Shown here: in pieces, positions 24,983 to 33,818 of the stretch
How the letters are laid out: every line of letters starts with the position of its first letter
Numbering within the stretch: the stretch's first letter is position 1
NCBI GenBank assembly: GCA_937923405.1
Contig: CALDUY010000006.1
Span: 1-64,000, forward strand
DNA from: an uncultured Gemmataceae bacterium
GTDB lineage: Bacteria; Planctomycetota; Planctomycetia; Gemmatales; Gemmataceae
DNA: 64,000 nt
Reading direction: 5' to 3'
Translations under genes and position numbers: made by a program
The notes under the pieces: model-generated
Told to the model about the DNA's origin: nothing
The model's input: the letters and a program-made list of their open reading frames with translations, nothing else
Databases searched by the model: none

Positions 24983-24983
24983 T
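24976..24983 (+). promoter_or_regulatory. Extended -10 promoter before hisH
   Basis: A TGA plus TATAAT, the extended -10 pattern, overlaps the prepilin peptidase stop and lies about 38 bases before the hisH ATG. No -35 match is seen, as is allowed for extended -10 promoters. Confidence 0.4.
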
Positions 24984-25021
24984 CCTCCAAGACAGAGCAA
25001 TCGATTGTGGGAGTATTGGCG

Positions 25022-25630
25022 ATGTCGCGGATCGTGATTGTCGATTATGGGATGGCCAACCTGCGCAGTGTGCAGAAGGCGTTCGAGCGGGTCGGACATG
25101 CCGCCGAGATCACTTCAGATCCCAATCGCGTCGGCGAAGCGGATCGGCTGGTGCTACCCGGCGTCGGGGCTTTTCGCGACGCCATCGACCGGCTGCGGCA
25201 GACTGGCCTGGACGTACCGATTCTCGCTCATCTGCGAGCGGGCAAGCCGTTCTTCGGCATCTGCCTGGGCTTGCAGCTTTTGTTCACGCGCAGTTACGAA
25301 GACGGCGAATACGCCGGTCTTAATGTCTTCGCCGGCGACGTGGTCCGCTTTCCGCCATCGCCCGGCCTCAAAGTGCCGCACATGGGCTGGAACACGCTGC
25401 GGGTGCGAACGCCGGCTCCAATCTTACACGGTCTCGACGGCGAATTTGTCTACTTTGTTCATTCTTATTATCCGGTTCCGCATGACGGTAGTCTCGTCGC
25501 CGCCGAGGCCGACTACCCCACGCCGTTCTGTGCCGCCATCTGGAAGGAGAACGTCTTCGCCACGCAATTTCATCCCGAAAAGTCGCAGCACGTGGGCCTG
25601 GAGATGCTCCGTCGCTTCGCCGAGGCCTGA
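25022..25630 (+). CDS. hisH: Imidazole glycerol phosphate synthase, glutaminase subunit HisH
   Basis: A 202-residue class I glutamine amidotransferase. It opens with [14 protein letters not shown], has the oxyanion strand [10 protein letters not shown], nucleophile Cys81 in [10 protein letters not shown], and the His184-Glu186 pair in TQFHPEKSQ. HisH supplies ammonia to HisF for the fifth step of histidine synthesis in the cytoplasm. ATG 25022 is preceded by GGAG at the right distance; a GTG at 25007 is less likely. No hisF or other his gene lies in the window. The gene faces a cytochrome gene with 5 bases between stops. Confidence 0.95.
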   Translation: MSRIVIVDYGMANLRSVQKAFERVGHAAEITSDPNRVGEADRLVLPGVGAFRDAIDRLRQTGLDVPILAHLRAGKPFFGICLGLQLLFTRSYEDGEYAGLNVFAGDVVRFPPSPGLKVPHMGWNTLRVRTPAPILHGLDGEFVYFVHSYYPVPHDGSLVAAEADYPTPFCAAIWKENVFATQFHPEKSQHVGLEMLRRFAEA

Positions 25631-25635
25631 GCGGG

Positions 25636-27150
25636 CTACTTGCTCGGAGAGGTCAGGCCACGCAACTGCTTGAGGAAGGCCGCCGGTTCATAGTCGTTGA
25701 TCCGCTTGAGATGGCGGGCCAGTTCGCGGACGATGACGCCGTCACTGTCTTTACCCATGCGGCCCAGAGGCAACTCCAACCCTAACTCGGCGGACATGGC
25801 CTTGAAAGCGACGGGCAACTCGCGGTTGGGGGAATGCTCCTTCCAGATCGCCTCGAAGGCCCAGCCGATCTGCCGGGCCGAGTCGTAGTCGGGAATCGTC
25901 GTCGGTACCTGCCGCAAGCGAACCAACAGCTTCTCCGCCGTCGTGCGATCCACTGTCGATTGATTGAGGCGAACGGCCAGTTGGTTCGACCATTCCATCA
26001 ATGGCCGCGCCGTGGCGAGGATCTGGTCGAGATCCCCGAACTGCTTGGCGACGAAAGCGGTCTGCACCTTGCTCCACCTCGCCTCAAACTCGTTTTTGTC
26101 CTCACCCAGATGATCGAGGGCGACGCGGACCAACTCGGCGGGCCAGGTCTTCATCGGCACGCGACCCGGCTTGCCTGCATAGCCGCGCGTCTGTCTCCAG
26201 CTAGGCGACTTTAGATCGTGATGACAGGACCAACAATCAAAACTGGCCCAATCGAGAACCTTTTTCTCCTCGTCCATCTCCTTTTTGCACTGCTCCACCT
26301 GAGCCACCACGAGATGAAGATAATCCGCCAGCGACACCGCTGCTCCGACGAGGACGAGCTTGGCCTGCTCTTGCGTCTTGCCATCGTGGCCGAGCAACTT
26401 CTGAAGGCGCGGATCTTTCTTCGAGGTCTCTTCCCAGTGAGCCGGCATCATCTTGCAAAAGTTGGCCATCTCGAACCCCGGCAAGGGTGGATGCCCCGCA
26501 GCGTACATGTCATGCGTGACCACCTTGCCTTCCGCGACGTTACCGATGTGACAGGAGACACAGAGCTTAGAGCGAGTAAGCGGATCCCAAAGATCTGTCA
26601 TGCCGAAGCGGAGATATTTTTCCTTTCGCGACAAGGCGCGGAATTCCTCCTTGCTCAGCGGGGAGATGTGCTTTTCGACCCATTCGCCATAGGAGCCGTG
26701 ACAGATAACGCAGCTAACTCCTTCTTCCACGGCAAACTTCACCTGTTTCGCGCCCTCCTCGGGAATGACGCCGTGGCAGGTCAGACAGGCCCGGGCCTGC
26801 GAGGGAACCTTCAGATCGATATTCAGCAGTTTGAGCATCTGCCGGCCACGTTCGCCCAGCAACACCTTGTAGGCGTCGGCATGTTTGTCGTGCTTCTCCC
26901 AGGAGGTCAACTCGTTAAAGCGACACAGTTGGGGATCCGTCTCATCGAATCGCGGCTTTTCCTCGCCATGACAGCCCGCGCCGCCACAGGTGCGGATGCC
27001 GTAGTAGATCTTCAGCAACTCTTTGCCCGTGTTGTTGGCTGGCGTCTTTTGGTCCTGAGCAACGAGTTGGGAACGTCCGACCACCAGGGTAAAGAGCAGC
27101 AGCCCCAGAGGAGGAATCAGGTTGAATAGACGACTTAGACGATCGGACAT
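25636..27150 (-). CDS. Five-heme cytochrome c, cytochrome c554-like (paralogue 1)
   Basis: A 504-residue exported protein with a signal or anchor at 10-31. Five heme-binding motifs are visible: a long CGGAGCH (55-61), CLTCH (122-126), CVICH (147-151), CVSCH (197-201) and CWSCH (306-310). The stretch THDMYAAGHPPLPGFEM is typical of the cytochrome c554/NrfA-related multiheme group, with His serving as distal ligands. The C-terminal 190 residues are helical without hemes. It follows its paralogue after 3 bases and so belongs to a three-gene minus-strand operon. It probably carries electrons in the periplasm; the donor and acceptor are unknown. Confidence 0.85.
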   Translation of the reverse strand: MSDRLSRLFNLIPPLGLLLFTLVVGRSQLVAQDQKTPANNTGKELLKIYYGIRTCGGAGCHGEEKPRFDETDPQLCRFNELTSWEKHDKHADAYKVLLGERGRQMLKLLNIDLKVPSQARACLTCHGVIPEEGAKQVKFAVEEGVSCVICHGSYGEWVEKHISPLSKEEFRALSRKEKYLRFGMTDLWDPLTRSKLCVSCHIGNVAEGKVVTHDMYAAGHPPLPGFEMANFCKMMPAHWEETSKKDPRLQKLLGHDGKTQEQAKLVLVGAAVSLADYLHLVVAQVEQCKKEMDEEKKVLDWASFDCWSCHHDLKSPSWRQTRGYAGKPGRVPMKTWPAELVRVALDHLGEDKNEFEARWSKVQTAFVAKQFGDLDQILATARPLMEWSNQLAVRLNQSTVDRTTAEKLLVRLRQVPTTIPDYDSARQIGWAFEAIWKEHSPNRELPVAFKAMSAELGLELPLGRMGKDSDGVIVRELARHLKRINDYEPAAFLKQLRGLTSPSK

Positions 27151-27153
27151 ATC

Positions 27154-28500
27154 TTACTCCAATCGTTGGCGAAGCTGTCGCAGTGCCTGCCGCGCCGATT
27201 CGGGGGAGTAGTCCACCGGACTATCGTACAGCGGACGCCGACCAGCCGGATAGGCGCGGAGCAACTCCTGGCGCATCCTCACTAGTGGGTCGCGAAGTGT
27301 CGAGGTGTCGTCCTTGAGACCGACCAGCGACGCATGCAGGGCGGCCAGCGACAGGTACAGCTGAGTGCCCCCGTCCCAGGTGTCGGCGAGCTTCTCCTGT
27401 CGGGCCAGCACCGCCAGGACCGCGCGGATCTGGGCAGCGTCGGGACACTGGTTCTGGATCTGGTTCCGCCATCCGTCGAGACTCGCGGCACTAGCCAGGG
27501 CTTCTTCACGCACCTTGGCCCGAGACGGCAGTCGTCGGCTCACGGTGGTCTTCAGTTGTTCGAGGCGGGCAAGCAACTCGGCCTGGTTGCCGCTAGTTCC
27601 GGGTCGCGTCTCGGCCAGTGCTGGTAACAGGTCGTGATACCAGGTGCCCCACGGCAGCGAAGTCGGCTTGCCTGGGCTGGCCGCCTTCAGGTTCTGATGG
27701 CACGCGGAGCAGTTATACTCGGCGAACTCGGGCCATTCGCCTGAAGCGTTCCCCGCGCGGAAGGCGAGCAGTTCTAGCGAAGTCTTAGCGCTGGTCAGCT
27801 GACCAATCAGCCAGGAGCGGAATTCATCATCGACGATGCCCCGATGTTCCGCGCCCCAGTGACGGGGATAGCTGGCATAGTAGCCGGCATACTCGAAACG
27901 CAGGCGCGGATGGCCGGCGGCAATCAGCTCGTGATCGACTTGCTGTTCGCCCTGGCCGACGTGACAGGGCATGCAGACCTCGGCTCGCACGACCAGGTTA
28001 GTGCGCAGATCTTTGAAGCCGGGACTGGTGGTCCGATCGAAACCGGGCAAGTAGTGCGTCGATTTCCACTTCTCGCCAGAGCCGTGGCAGCGTTCGCAGC
28101 CGGCTCCGTCGGCTTGCAGGGCCTCGGGCACGCCGACCCCCATGCCATGACAACTCAGACAGAGCGGGTTCTGGTGCGCTCCGCTGAATCGCGCCATCTT
28201 CGGGTTGTGCTTCGCCAGGGCTTCTTGCATCCGCAGCGACTCGGGATTGAACAACACGCGGTAGGCCTTGGCGTGCGGATCAACGGCGATCCAAGTGGAG
28301 TATTCGCTGCCGACCGCGCCGCGCGCACCGTTGCCGTGGTGACAGGCCATCGACGCACACGAGCCGACTCCCAAAGTACGAAGCTGCCCGTGGTCGAATG
28401 ATTCACTACTGGGTTGAGCGACAACGTCCGCCACGCGGGGCCAGGCCGTGGCCACAACGACGACCAGGAGCATTCCCATCGGTACGACCAGCCTGGACAT
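27154..28500 (-). CDS. Five-heme cytochrome c, cytochrome c554-like (paralogue 2)
   Basis: A 448-residue exported protein with signal segment MGMLLVVVVATAWP. It has the same heme order as its neighbour: long CASMACH (48-54), CLSCH (114-118), CERCH (135-139), CMPCH (176-180), CSACH (264-268), and the shared DHELIAAGHPRLRFEY element. The C-terminal helical part is also similar in layout. ATG 28500 has GGAGATCG in front; the open frame continues 97 codons upstream into the hydrolase gene without coding character. It is 26 bases after the MBL-fold gene. Paralogous pairing suggests a heterodimer or a relay. Confidence 0.85.
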   Translation of the reverse strand: MSRLVVPMGMLLVVVVATAWPRVADVVAQPSSESFDHGQLRTLGVGSCASMACHHGNGARGAVGSEYSTWIAVDPHAKAYRVLFNPESLRMQEALAKHNPKMARFSGAHQNPLCLSCHGMGVGVPEALQADGAGCERCHGSGEKWKSTHYLPGFDRTTSPGFKDLRTNLVVRAEVCMPCHVGQGEQQVDHELIAAGHPRLRFEYAGYYASYPRHWGAEHRGIVDDEFRSWLIGQLTSAKTSLELLAFRAGNASGEWPEFAEYNCSACHQNLKAASPGKPTSLPWGTWYHDLLPALAETRPGTSGNQAELLARLEQLKTTVSRRLPSRAKVREEALASAASLDGWRNQIQNQCPDAAQIRAVLAVLARQEKLADTWDGGTQLYLSLAALHASLVGLKDDTSTLRDPLVRMRQELLRAYPAGRRPLYDSPVDYSPESARQALRQLRQRLE

Positions 28501-28526
28501 AAGCGATCTCCGCTTGAGCCGCGCCG

Positions 28527-29285
28527 TCAGAACTCGTAGGTCATCCCTGGCTGACCGATCTCTACGCCGGGCAGCCGCATCGCTTGCAGTTCCGTAATGA
28601 TCGTGTCTCGGTGCCGCGCCTGAAGGTGTACCGTGATAAATCGAACCGACCGCCCCAGTTTCTGCATTTCCCCCGCGTAGCGTTTTGGGGTAAGGTGTTT
28701 GGCGATCTCGGCTAACCACTCCATTGATTCCGGAAAGGTGCATTCCAGAAAAACAGCGCGAAGGTTGGGATTTGCTCCAGCGATTTTCCACAACTCTTCT
28801 GTCGGTCCGGTGTCACCCGAAAACACGACCGCGCTGGCAGAATCCTCCACGACGAAGCCCAGCGACGGGACAACGTGATTGACTTCCACTGGAGTTACCC
28901 GCAGTTGCCCGACACGAATCGGTTCGCCGTTCCTGGCTTCGTTCAACTTCAAGTAGGGCGGGCGGAATGTAGAGATGTGCAGGAAATCCGGAAAAAGCCG
29001 ATTGTTAAAAATGTCTTGCTTGAGACAGTCGATTGCGTGTTGATGCCCATGCACCACCACGCAATCGCCGCTGCCATCGTAGACCGCGTCGAGGAACGGC
29101 GGCAGCGAAGCGACATGATCGAGATGAGCATGGGTCAGGAAGACGTGTTTGATGCGACTCATGGCGGCAAGATCGCCCACATGATCCAGACAGCCGGCAT
29201 CGATGGCGACGACATCATCCACCACGAAACTGTTGAACAGCTGCGGTTGTTGCGGACCGGAGGAAGCGACGAGGGTCACGCGCAT
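28527..29285 (-). CDS. MBL-fold hydrolase, class II cyclic nucleotide phosphodiesterase-like
   Basis: A 252-residue metallo-beta-lactamase-fold protein. The metal motif THAHLDHVASLP (about residues 51-62) matches the class II cAMP phosphodiesterase signature, supported by NHVVPSLGFVVE, SGDTGPTEELW, LECTFPES and a late His in ITVHLQARH. Those features favour 3',5'-cyclic-nucleotide phosphodiesterase over RNase Z or lactonase, though this is a family-level inference. There is no signal peptide. The start has GGGAG upstream. It is the first gene of the cytochrome operon, an unexpected neighbour. Confidence 0.75.
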   Translation of the reverse strand: MRVTLVASSGPQQPQLFNSFVVDDVVAIDAGCLDHVGDLAAMSRIKHVFLTHAHLDHVASLPPFLDAVYDGSGDCVVVHGHQHAIDCLKQDIFNNRLFPDFLHISTFRPPYLKLNEARNGEPIRVGQLRVTPVEVNHVVPSLGFVVEDSASAVVFSGDTGPTEELWKIAGANPNLRAVFLECTFPESMEWLAEIAKHLTPKRYAGEMQKLGRSVRFITVHLQARHRDTIITELQAMRLPGVEIGQPGMTYEF

Positions 29286-29611
29286 GAGATGCGTCTCCCG
29301 AATTTATCCTTCAGTGTACCCAACCAGGATGAAATGAGTAGCCGTAGTGATTAAGCCCGTTGAGAACGGCTCCACTAGCACTAGTAGTTCATGGCAGCTG
29401 AATTGTAAGGTGGCTCAGAAACGACTCTTCTGCTCTGAGCGGAGGGCGTTAGCCCTCCGTGCTTGGCGACACCCACGCAGGACAGACGTCTTCCGCTCGG
29501 GAAGCTCGAAGTCTCGAACCTTCCCTCTGTTCAGCTGCAATGAACCACTAGGGCGAAGATCAGACCAAGCCGCCTTGCGTGAATTAAATAGAATCAAGAG
29601 AGTGAAAGACG
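29286..29611. other. Intergenic region holding a MITE-like element, no gene
   Basis: The gap separates the hydrolase operon (start at 29285) from the ArsC-like gene (stop at 29612). Its centre is the inverted-repeat element at 29381-29551. The flanks presumably hold the promoter of the hydrolase operon. No reading frame here has a Shine-Dalgarno or coding look. Confidence 0.6.
29381..29551. mobile_element. MITE-like element with 22-bp terminal inverted repeats
   Basis: Left end 29381-29402 and right end 29530-29551 are inverted copies with 20 of 22 matches (CTAGTAGTTCATGGCAGCTG against the complement of the right end). The outermost bases allow a TA flanking both ends, as left by IS630/Tc1-mariner-type insertion. 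Inside, GGAGGGC and GCCCTCC form a hairpin at about 29441-29458. There is no transposase, so any mobility would need one in trans. Confidence 0.7.
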
Positions 29612-29971
29612 CTATTGCGACTCGCCGAACACTTCGCGGTAGGCGGCCTCGCTAAAGCCGACCAGCAGCAACTTGCCCAGACGCAGCGTCGGGGCTTTCA
29701 GGTTGCCCGTTGGTCCTAGCAGGGCGGCGGCCAATGTGTCCTCGTCGGGGGGGGCGTGCTTCAGGTCGAACGTCACTACTTTCTTGCCCTTGCCGACCAC
29801 GACTTTGTCCACGGTACGGGCCAGCTCCAGGGCCGCCTCGCGCGGCTTCTTGTTTTTGGTCGCATCGACAATTTCTCGGATCTCGTAGCTAGCTTGTTCG
29901 AGAAACTCTCGAGATTTCGCGCAGCTGGTGCAGCCCTTGCGATGATACATCCAATCGATGATCTTTGACAT
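29612..29971 (-). CDS. ArsC/Spx-like thioredoxin-fold protein
   Basis: A 119-residue cytoplasmic protein. It begins with IIDWMYHRKGCTSCAKSREF, a CxxC at the position of the ArsC/Spx redox site, and ends with NLKAPTLRLGKLLLVGFSEAAY, which has the cis-Pro and the strand-helix of a glutaredoxin-like fold. The Arg residues needed for arsenate reduction are not evident, so a thiol redox role is more likely. ATG 29971 has GGAG at good distance. It starts 4 bases after the cstA stop and is cotranscribed with it. Confidence 0.75.
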   Translation of the reverse strand: MSKIIDWMYHRKGCTSCAKSREFLEQASYEIREIVDATKNKKPREAALELARTVDKVVVGKGKKVVTFDLKHAPPDEDTLAAALLGPTGNLKAPTLRLGKLLLVGFSEAAYREVFGESQ

Positions 29972-29975
29972 GAGG

Positions 29976-32150
29976 TTACTCCGGATTAGCAAAGCTCGAA
30001 TCGGGGCGAGTCGGCGTGACACCGCGCAGCACCGCCAGCCAACGAGCCGCTGCCATCAGCAATAAAGCAAAGACACTAATCACCACGAACAGCATGAGAC
30101 CGATATTGAGGATCCCTTTTATGGGAGACCAGGCATTGTCCTGAACCAGGCGCAAAAACTGCGGGATCATCTGACTCGCTGCCGTCAGCGTAGTTGAGGT
30201 GACGAAGAGCATCGGCAGCAGCGTGACCCAGGCATAGCGAGCACGGCCGGAGTTGATCAGCGCGGTCGTCACCAGGGCCAGAGCCACCGCGGCCAGCAGT
30301 TGGTTGGCGATGCCGAACATCGGCCAGATCGTATCGATCGAGCCAGTTTCGACCAGCAACCCCCAGCCAGCGGTGACCAGAAACGTCGCAACAATGCTAC
30401 CGGGCAGCCAGTCGGTTTGCTCGAACTTCGGATGGATCTTGCCGAACGCCTCCTGCAACAGAAACCGGGCGATGCGCGTGCCGGTGTCGATCGTCGTCAG
30501 GATGAACAGGGCCTCGAACATGATGGCAAAATGGTACCAGTATTTAATCATCTCCTGAATCGGCACGCTGAAGCGGCTGGCGGCTTCGGTCAGGACGCGC
30601 GACATGCCGACCGCCAGCGTCACCGCTCCACCGGTCCGACCGCGTAGCGATTCGCCGACCAGTTCCTCGACTGTGTCCAGATCGCGATACTCGACCGGCA
30701 GATGGGGCAGGTCGCCTTCGCCCAGATACACTAGTAGACGATCGATCTTGGGTTGCCAGGCGGCGACGCGGTTCTGATCGACGTTGATCTCGTAGTACAA
30801 CCCCTGGGGAAGCGAGGCTGCCGCCAGCAGCGCCACCACACCGACCACCCCTTCAATGAGCATGGCCCCGTAGCCGATGGGGCGAATGTGGCTTTCCTGA
30901 TCGACCATCTTGGGCGTTGTGCCGGAGGAGACCAGGGCATGGAAGCCGGACACCGCCCCGCACATAACGCAGATGAAGACGAAGGGAAAGATGCCGCCCC
31001 AAGGGAAGGTTGGTCCGCCCTCGGCGAAGATCGGGTTGATCGGTGGGCAGGGCAGCACGGGATTGGCGATGAAGACGCCTGCCACCAACAGAATGATGGT
31101 GCCGATCTTGAGATAGCTGGACAGATAGTCGCGCGGACACAACAACAGCCAGACCGGCAGCACGCTGGCCAGAAAGCCATAGCTAGTCAGGGCTAGCACA
31201 GTGCCGCGTTTAGACAGGGAGAAGTACGGCTCTAGCGGCGAGCCAGGAATCCAGTTACCAATGATGACGGCAGCGAGGGTGGCCAACGCGCCGATCGCCG
31301 AGGCCTCCACAACTGCCCCTTTGCGGATCTTGTACATGTACAAACCGACGAACAGAGCAATCGGAATGGTGCAAGCGATAGTGAAGGTGCCCCACGACGA
31401 GCCGTCTTCCAGTCGGACTGCTTTAGCCGGCATCGTCACGGTTCGATCGGGGTTGAGGAACAGTGTGTTGGCATCGTCTGGAATGCGTACCTTGACCAGC
31501 TTGCTAGGGGCTTCGGGCGACCGCGGGGCCAGGGCCAGCGTGTACAGCGGATGAGTCGAGGCGTCGAGTTGGAAGTCTTCGGCCACGGGTAGACGAGTCC
31601 CCGCTGCCAGGTTGACCTCCTCGCCGCCTAGGGCTTTGACCACGACGAAGCCCAGACCAGCTAGAGCGATGATGACGATGAATAGAATCGCCGCTGAGAC
31701 GACCGCGCTAGCCGACGGCCCTAGTTCGGCACGGGCGATCTCGGCCAGCGATTTGCCGCCTCGTCGCACACTGGCAGCGAGGACGAGCATGTCCTGCACC
31801 GCGCCGGCCAGGCAGACACCGATTATCAGCCATAACAGACCCGGCATATAGCCATATTGAATCGCTAGCACCGGACCGATCAGCGGCCCCGCGCCAGAGA
31901 TGGCCGCGAAGTGATGGCCAAACAGCACCCACTTGTTGGTCGGATGGTAGTTCTGTCCATCGTTGAGCCGATGCGCTGGAGTGATCCGGCGATCATCGAG
32001 GACGGCGACGCGGGCGGCGAGAAAAGCGCTGTAGTAGCGATAGGCAATGGCCAGGATGCCCAGACAAGCCAGCAGAATCGGCATGGCGTGCAGGACAATC
32101 CGCGGTTCTCCATCGACGGTGATCGTTTCGTACAATACACTGGCAAACAT
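29976..32150 (-). CDS. cstA: Carbon starvation protein CstA (peptide/pyruvate transporter)
   Basis: A 724-residue inner membrane protein. The N-terminal CstA core is highly typical: LACLGILAIAYRYYSAFLAA, RITPAHRLNDGQNYHPTNKW, VLFGHHFAAISGAGPLIGP and GVCLAGAVQDMLVL. Many helices follow, with a roughly 60-residue non-membrane loop near 175-250 and the C-terminal CstA_5TM-type part. The family imports peptides or pyruvate when carbon is short. ATG 32150 has GAGGAGG just upstream, and the codons for that site would otherwise be read as part of the protein, so I prefer it to the ATG pair at 32195-32198. It is divergent from the HD-GYP gene. Confidence 0.92.
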   Translation of the reverse strand: MFASVLYETITVDGEPRIVLHAMPILLACLGILAIAYRYYSAFLAARVAVLDDRRITPAHRLNDGQNYHPTNKWVLFGHHFAAISGAGPLIGPVLAIQYGYMPGLLWLIIGVCLAGAVQDMLVLAASVRRGGKSLAEIARAELGPSASAVVSAAILFIVIIALAGLGFVVVKALGGEEVNLAAGTRLPVAEDFQLDASTHPLYTLALAPRSPEAPSKLVKVRIPDDANTLFLNPDRTVTMPAKAVRLEDGSSWGTFTIACTIPIALFVGLYMYKIRKGAVVEASAIGALATLAAVIIGNWIPGSPLEPYFSLSKRGTVLALTSYGFLASVLPVWLLLCPRDYLSSYLKIGTIILLVAGVFIANPVLPCPPINPIFAEGGPTFPWGGIFPFVFICVMCGAVSGFHALVSSGTTPKMVDQESHIRPIGYGAMLIEGVVGVVALLAAASLPQGLYYEINVDQNRVAAWQPKIDRLLVYLGEGDLPHLPVEYRDLDTVEELVGESLRGRTGGAVTLAVGMSRVLTEAASRFSVPIQEMIKYWYHFAIMFEALFILTTIDTGTRIARFLLQEAFGKIHPKFEQTDWLPGSIVATFLVTAGWGLLVETGSIDTIWPMFGIANQLLAAVALALVTTALINSGRARYAWVTLLPMLFVTSTTLTAASQMIPQFLRLVQDNAWSPIKGILNIGLMLFVVISVFALLLMAAARWLAVLRGVTPTRPDSSFANPE

Positions 32151-32352
32151 CAGCCCAATCCCTCCTCGCCGAGGCGTTACCTCAGTCTCGTTCATCATAA
32201 GGTAGTCACCTGGGCAGCCGGTTCCAAGCGGAACCAATCTTGGGGCAAAATCGATACTGTCGTTAAAGTCCGCCCAATTGCTACGTCGATGCAACATCAC
32301 GGGGGACAGAGTCGGCGGCGCGGCTGCGCCGTCGGCCAGGGGGGAAACCGTG

Positions 32353-33777
32353 ATGAGCGAAACGCGCGTACTGTTGTCGAAAATCTCGGCATTGCGGCAG
32401 CGCTTGGAACAGGCGCAGGGCCTGGTGAACGAGGCAAGATCGGCGGCGACGGCCATTCTCTCGGAAAGCGGCAATCTGCACGAGGTGGTCAAGGCGGCGG
32501 GAGACCACGACTTGGTCATGGATACCGCCCTGGCGTCCGTCGCAGGTCCGGCAGGCACGCGCGGTCCACGTCAGCTCAGCTCCCGCGCGCGTCGCGTGCT
32601 GGAACGCGGTAAGGAACTGCTCGATCAGTTGCGCGGACTAGCCGAACAAGTGACCCCAGAGGATAACAGCCAAAGCTCTCCCTTTCAGCTGCTCTATCGC
32701 GACACGGTCTGGATGATCGACACCGCGCTACGCACCGTGGCCTTGATGCCCGACGCGATCTCGGGGCAGATGCAACTGTGCAAGGGACTGGAAGTCACGC
32801 TCGACGAGGTCGCCTCGCGCTTGCGGACGCTGCTCTCGGGCACTCAGAAACAGCAGCGCGAACGACGCCTGCTGGAACACCTGGCAGCGATCTTGTTCAC
32901 ACTGGATGCCGGCCAACCGATCGAGCTGACCGGCCTGCACAAACTGGCCGACGAACTGCTCGTCGAGGCTCGATCCTGCGAGCCGTTGCGTTTCCTTGAT
33001 GCTCCACCGAGTGATCTGCCTCGCTTTGTCGCCTCGCATAGCCTGACGGTGGCTCGCGTCCTGGCCCGAGTAGTTCGCCAGGATCCGGAGCTGCGTGGCA
33101 AGGCGCACGATGTAATCCTCGCTGGGCTGTTGCACGATGTCGGCATGCTGGGGGTGCCTGCCGAGGTGCTGCAAAATTCTGGACCTTTGGACTCCGAATT
33201 TCGTCGCCTCGTCGAAGCCCATACCATCGTCGGTGCCCAGCTTATCGCTGGACTGTTGCCCGAGTCGCCGTGGATCGCCGACGCCATCGCCGGGCATCAC
33301 GAACGCCTCGACGGCACTGGCTATCCCGATGGCCACCGCGGCGAGGCCCTACGGCCGCTCACGAAGTTGCTCGCCGTCTGTGATGTCTACGCCGCTATGT
33401 GCTGTCCGCGTCCGCATCGCCCAGCACGAGCGACCCGCACAGCGTTGGCCGACACGCTGTTGCTTGCCGATCAAGGGCAGCTGGATAAGACCTGCGCGGA
33501 ATATCTACTCACGTTGTCGTTTTATCCTGTCGGGTCGATGGTTGAGTTAGCCCACGGGCAGATCGGCGTGGTGGTGGCAACGCCCTCATCGCGCTCGGAT
33601 CTGAGCAATCCGGCGCGGCCGGTGGTGGCTCTGCTGACCGACGCCAAAGGGCAGCCGCTGGCCCGACCGCGCCATCTCGATCTCTCCGAGGCCGAGGATC
33701 ACAGCATCGTCCGACCGCTGAGTGCAGCGGAACGGGCCGATCTTGTGGCCAGACGCTTTCCTCAATGGGCCGCGTGA
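32353..33777 (+). CDS. HD-GYP domain phosphohydrolase-type protein
   Basis: A 474-residue protein. The first 200 residues are mostly helical with coiled-coil character (SKISALRQRLEQAQGL). The HD-GYP domain covers about 220-400: His229, HD at 261-262, HHERLDGTGYPDG at 315-327. GYP is intact, which is the mark of cyclic-di-GMP phosphodiesterases, but the usual Lys in HDxGK is replaced (HDVGMLGVP). It has no receiver or membrane domain. The start follows a G-rich AGGGGGGAAA. It is divergent from cstA and followed 41 bases later by the CPBP protease gene. Confidence 0.85.
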   Translation: MSETRVLLSKISALRQRLEQAQGLVNEARSAATAILSESGNLHEVVKAAGDHDLVMDTALASVAGPAGTRGPRQLSSRARRVLERGKELLDQLRGLAEQVTPEDNSQSSPFQLLYRDTVWMIDTALRTVALMPDAISGQMQLCKGLEVTLDEVASRLRTLLSGTQKQQRERRLLEHLAAILFTLDAGQPIELTGLHKLADELLVEARSCEPLRFLDAPPSDLPRFVASHSLTVARVLARVVRQDPELRGKAHDVILAGLLHDVGMLGVPAEVLQNSGPLDSEFRRLVEAHTIVGAQLIAGLLPESPWIADAIAGHHERLDGTGYPDGHRGEALRPLTKLLAVCDVYAAMCCPRPHRPARATRTALADTLLLADQGQLDKTCAEYLLTLSFYPVGSMVELAHGQIGVVVATPSSRSDLSNPARPVVALLTDAKGQPLARPRHLDLSEAEDHSIVRPLSAAERADLVARRFPQWAA

Positions 33778-33818
33778 GTCCGAAGCATCCCACGGGAATC
33801 CTCACGGAGGAGGAGCGC

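Noticed and set aside
28501..28791. Long N-terminal extension of the second cytochrome
   Set aside because: The 97 extra codons overlap the hydrolase gene and would bury the signal peptide, and a good Shine-Dalgarno precedes ATG 28500.
29347..29655. 102-codon plus-strand frame
   Set aside because: It runs across the MITE-like element and into the ArsC-like gene on the other strand; it is best explained by chance.
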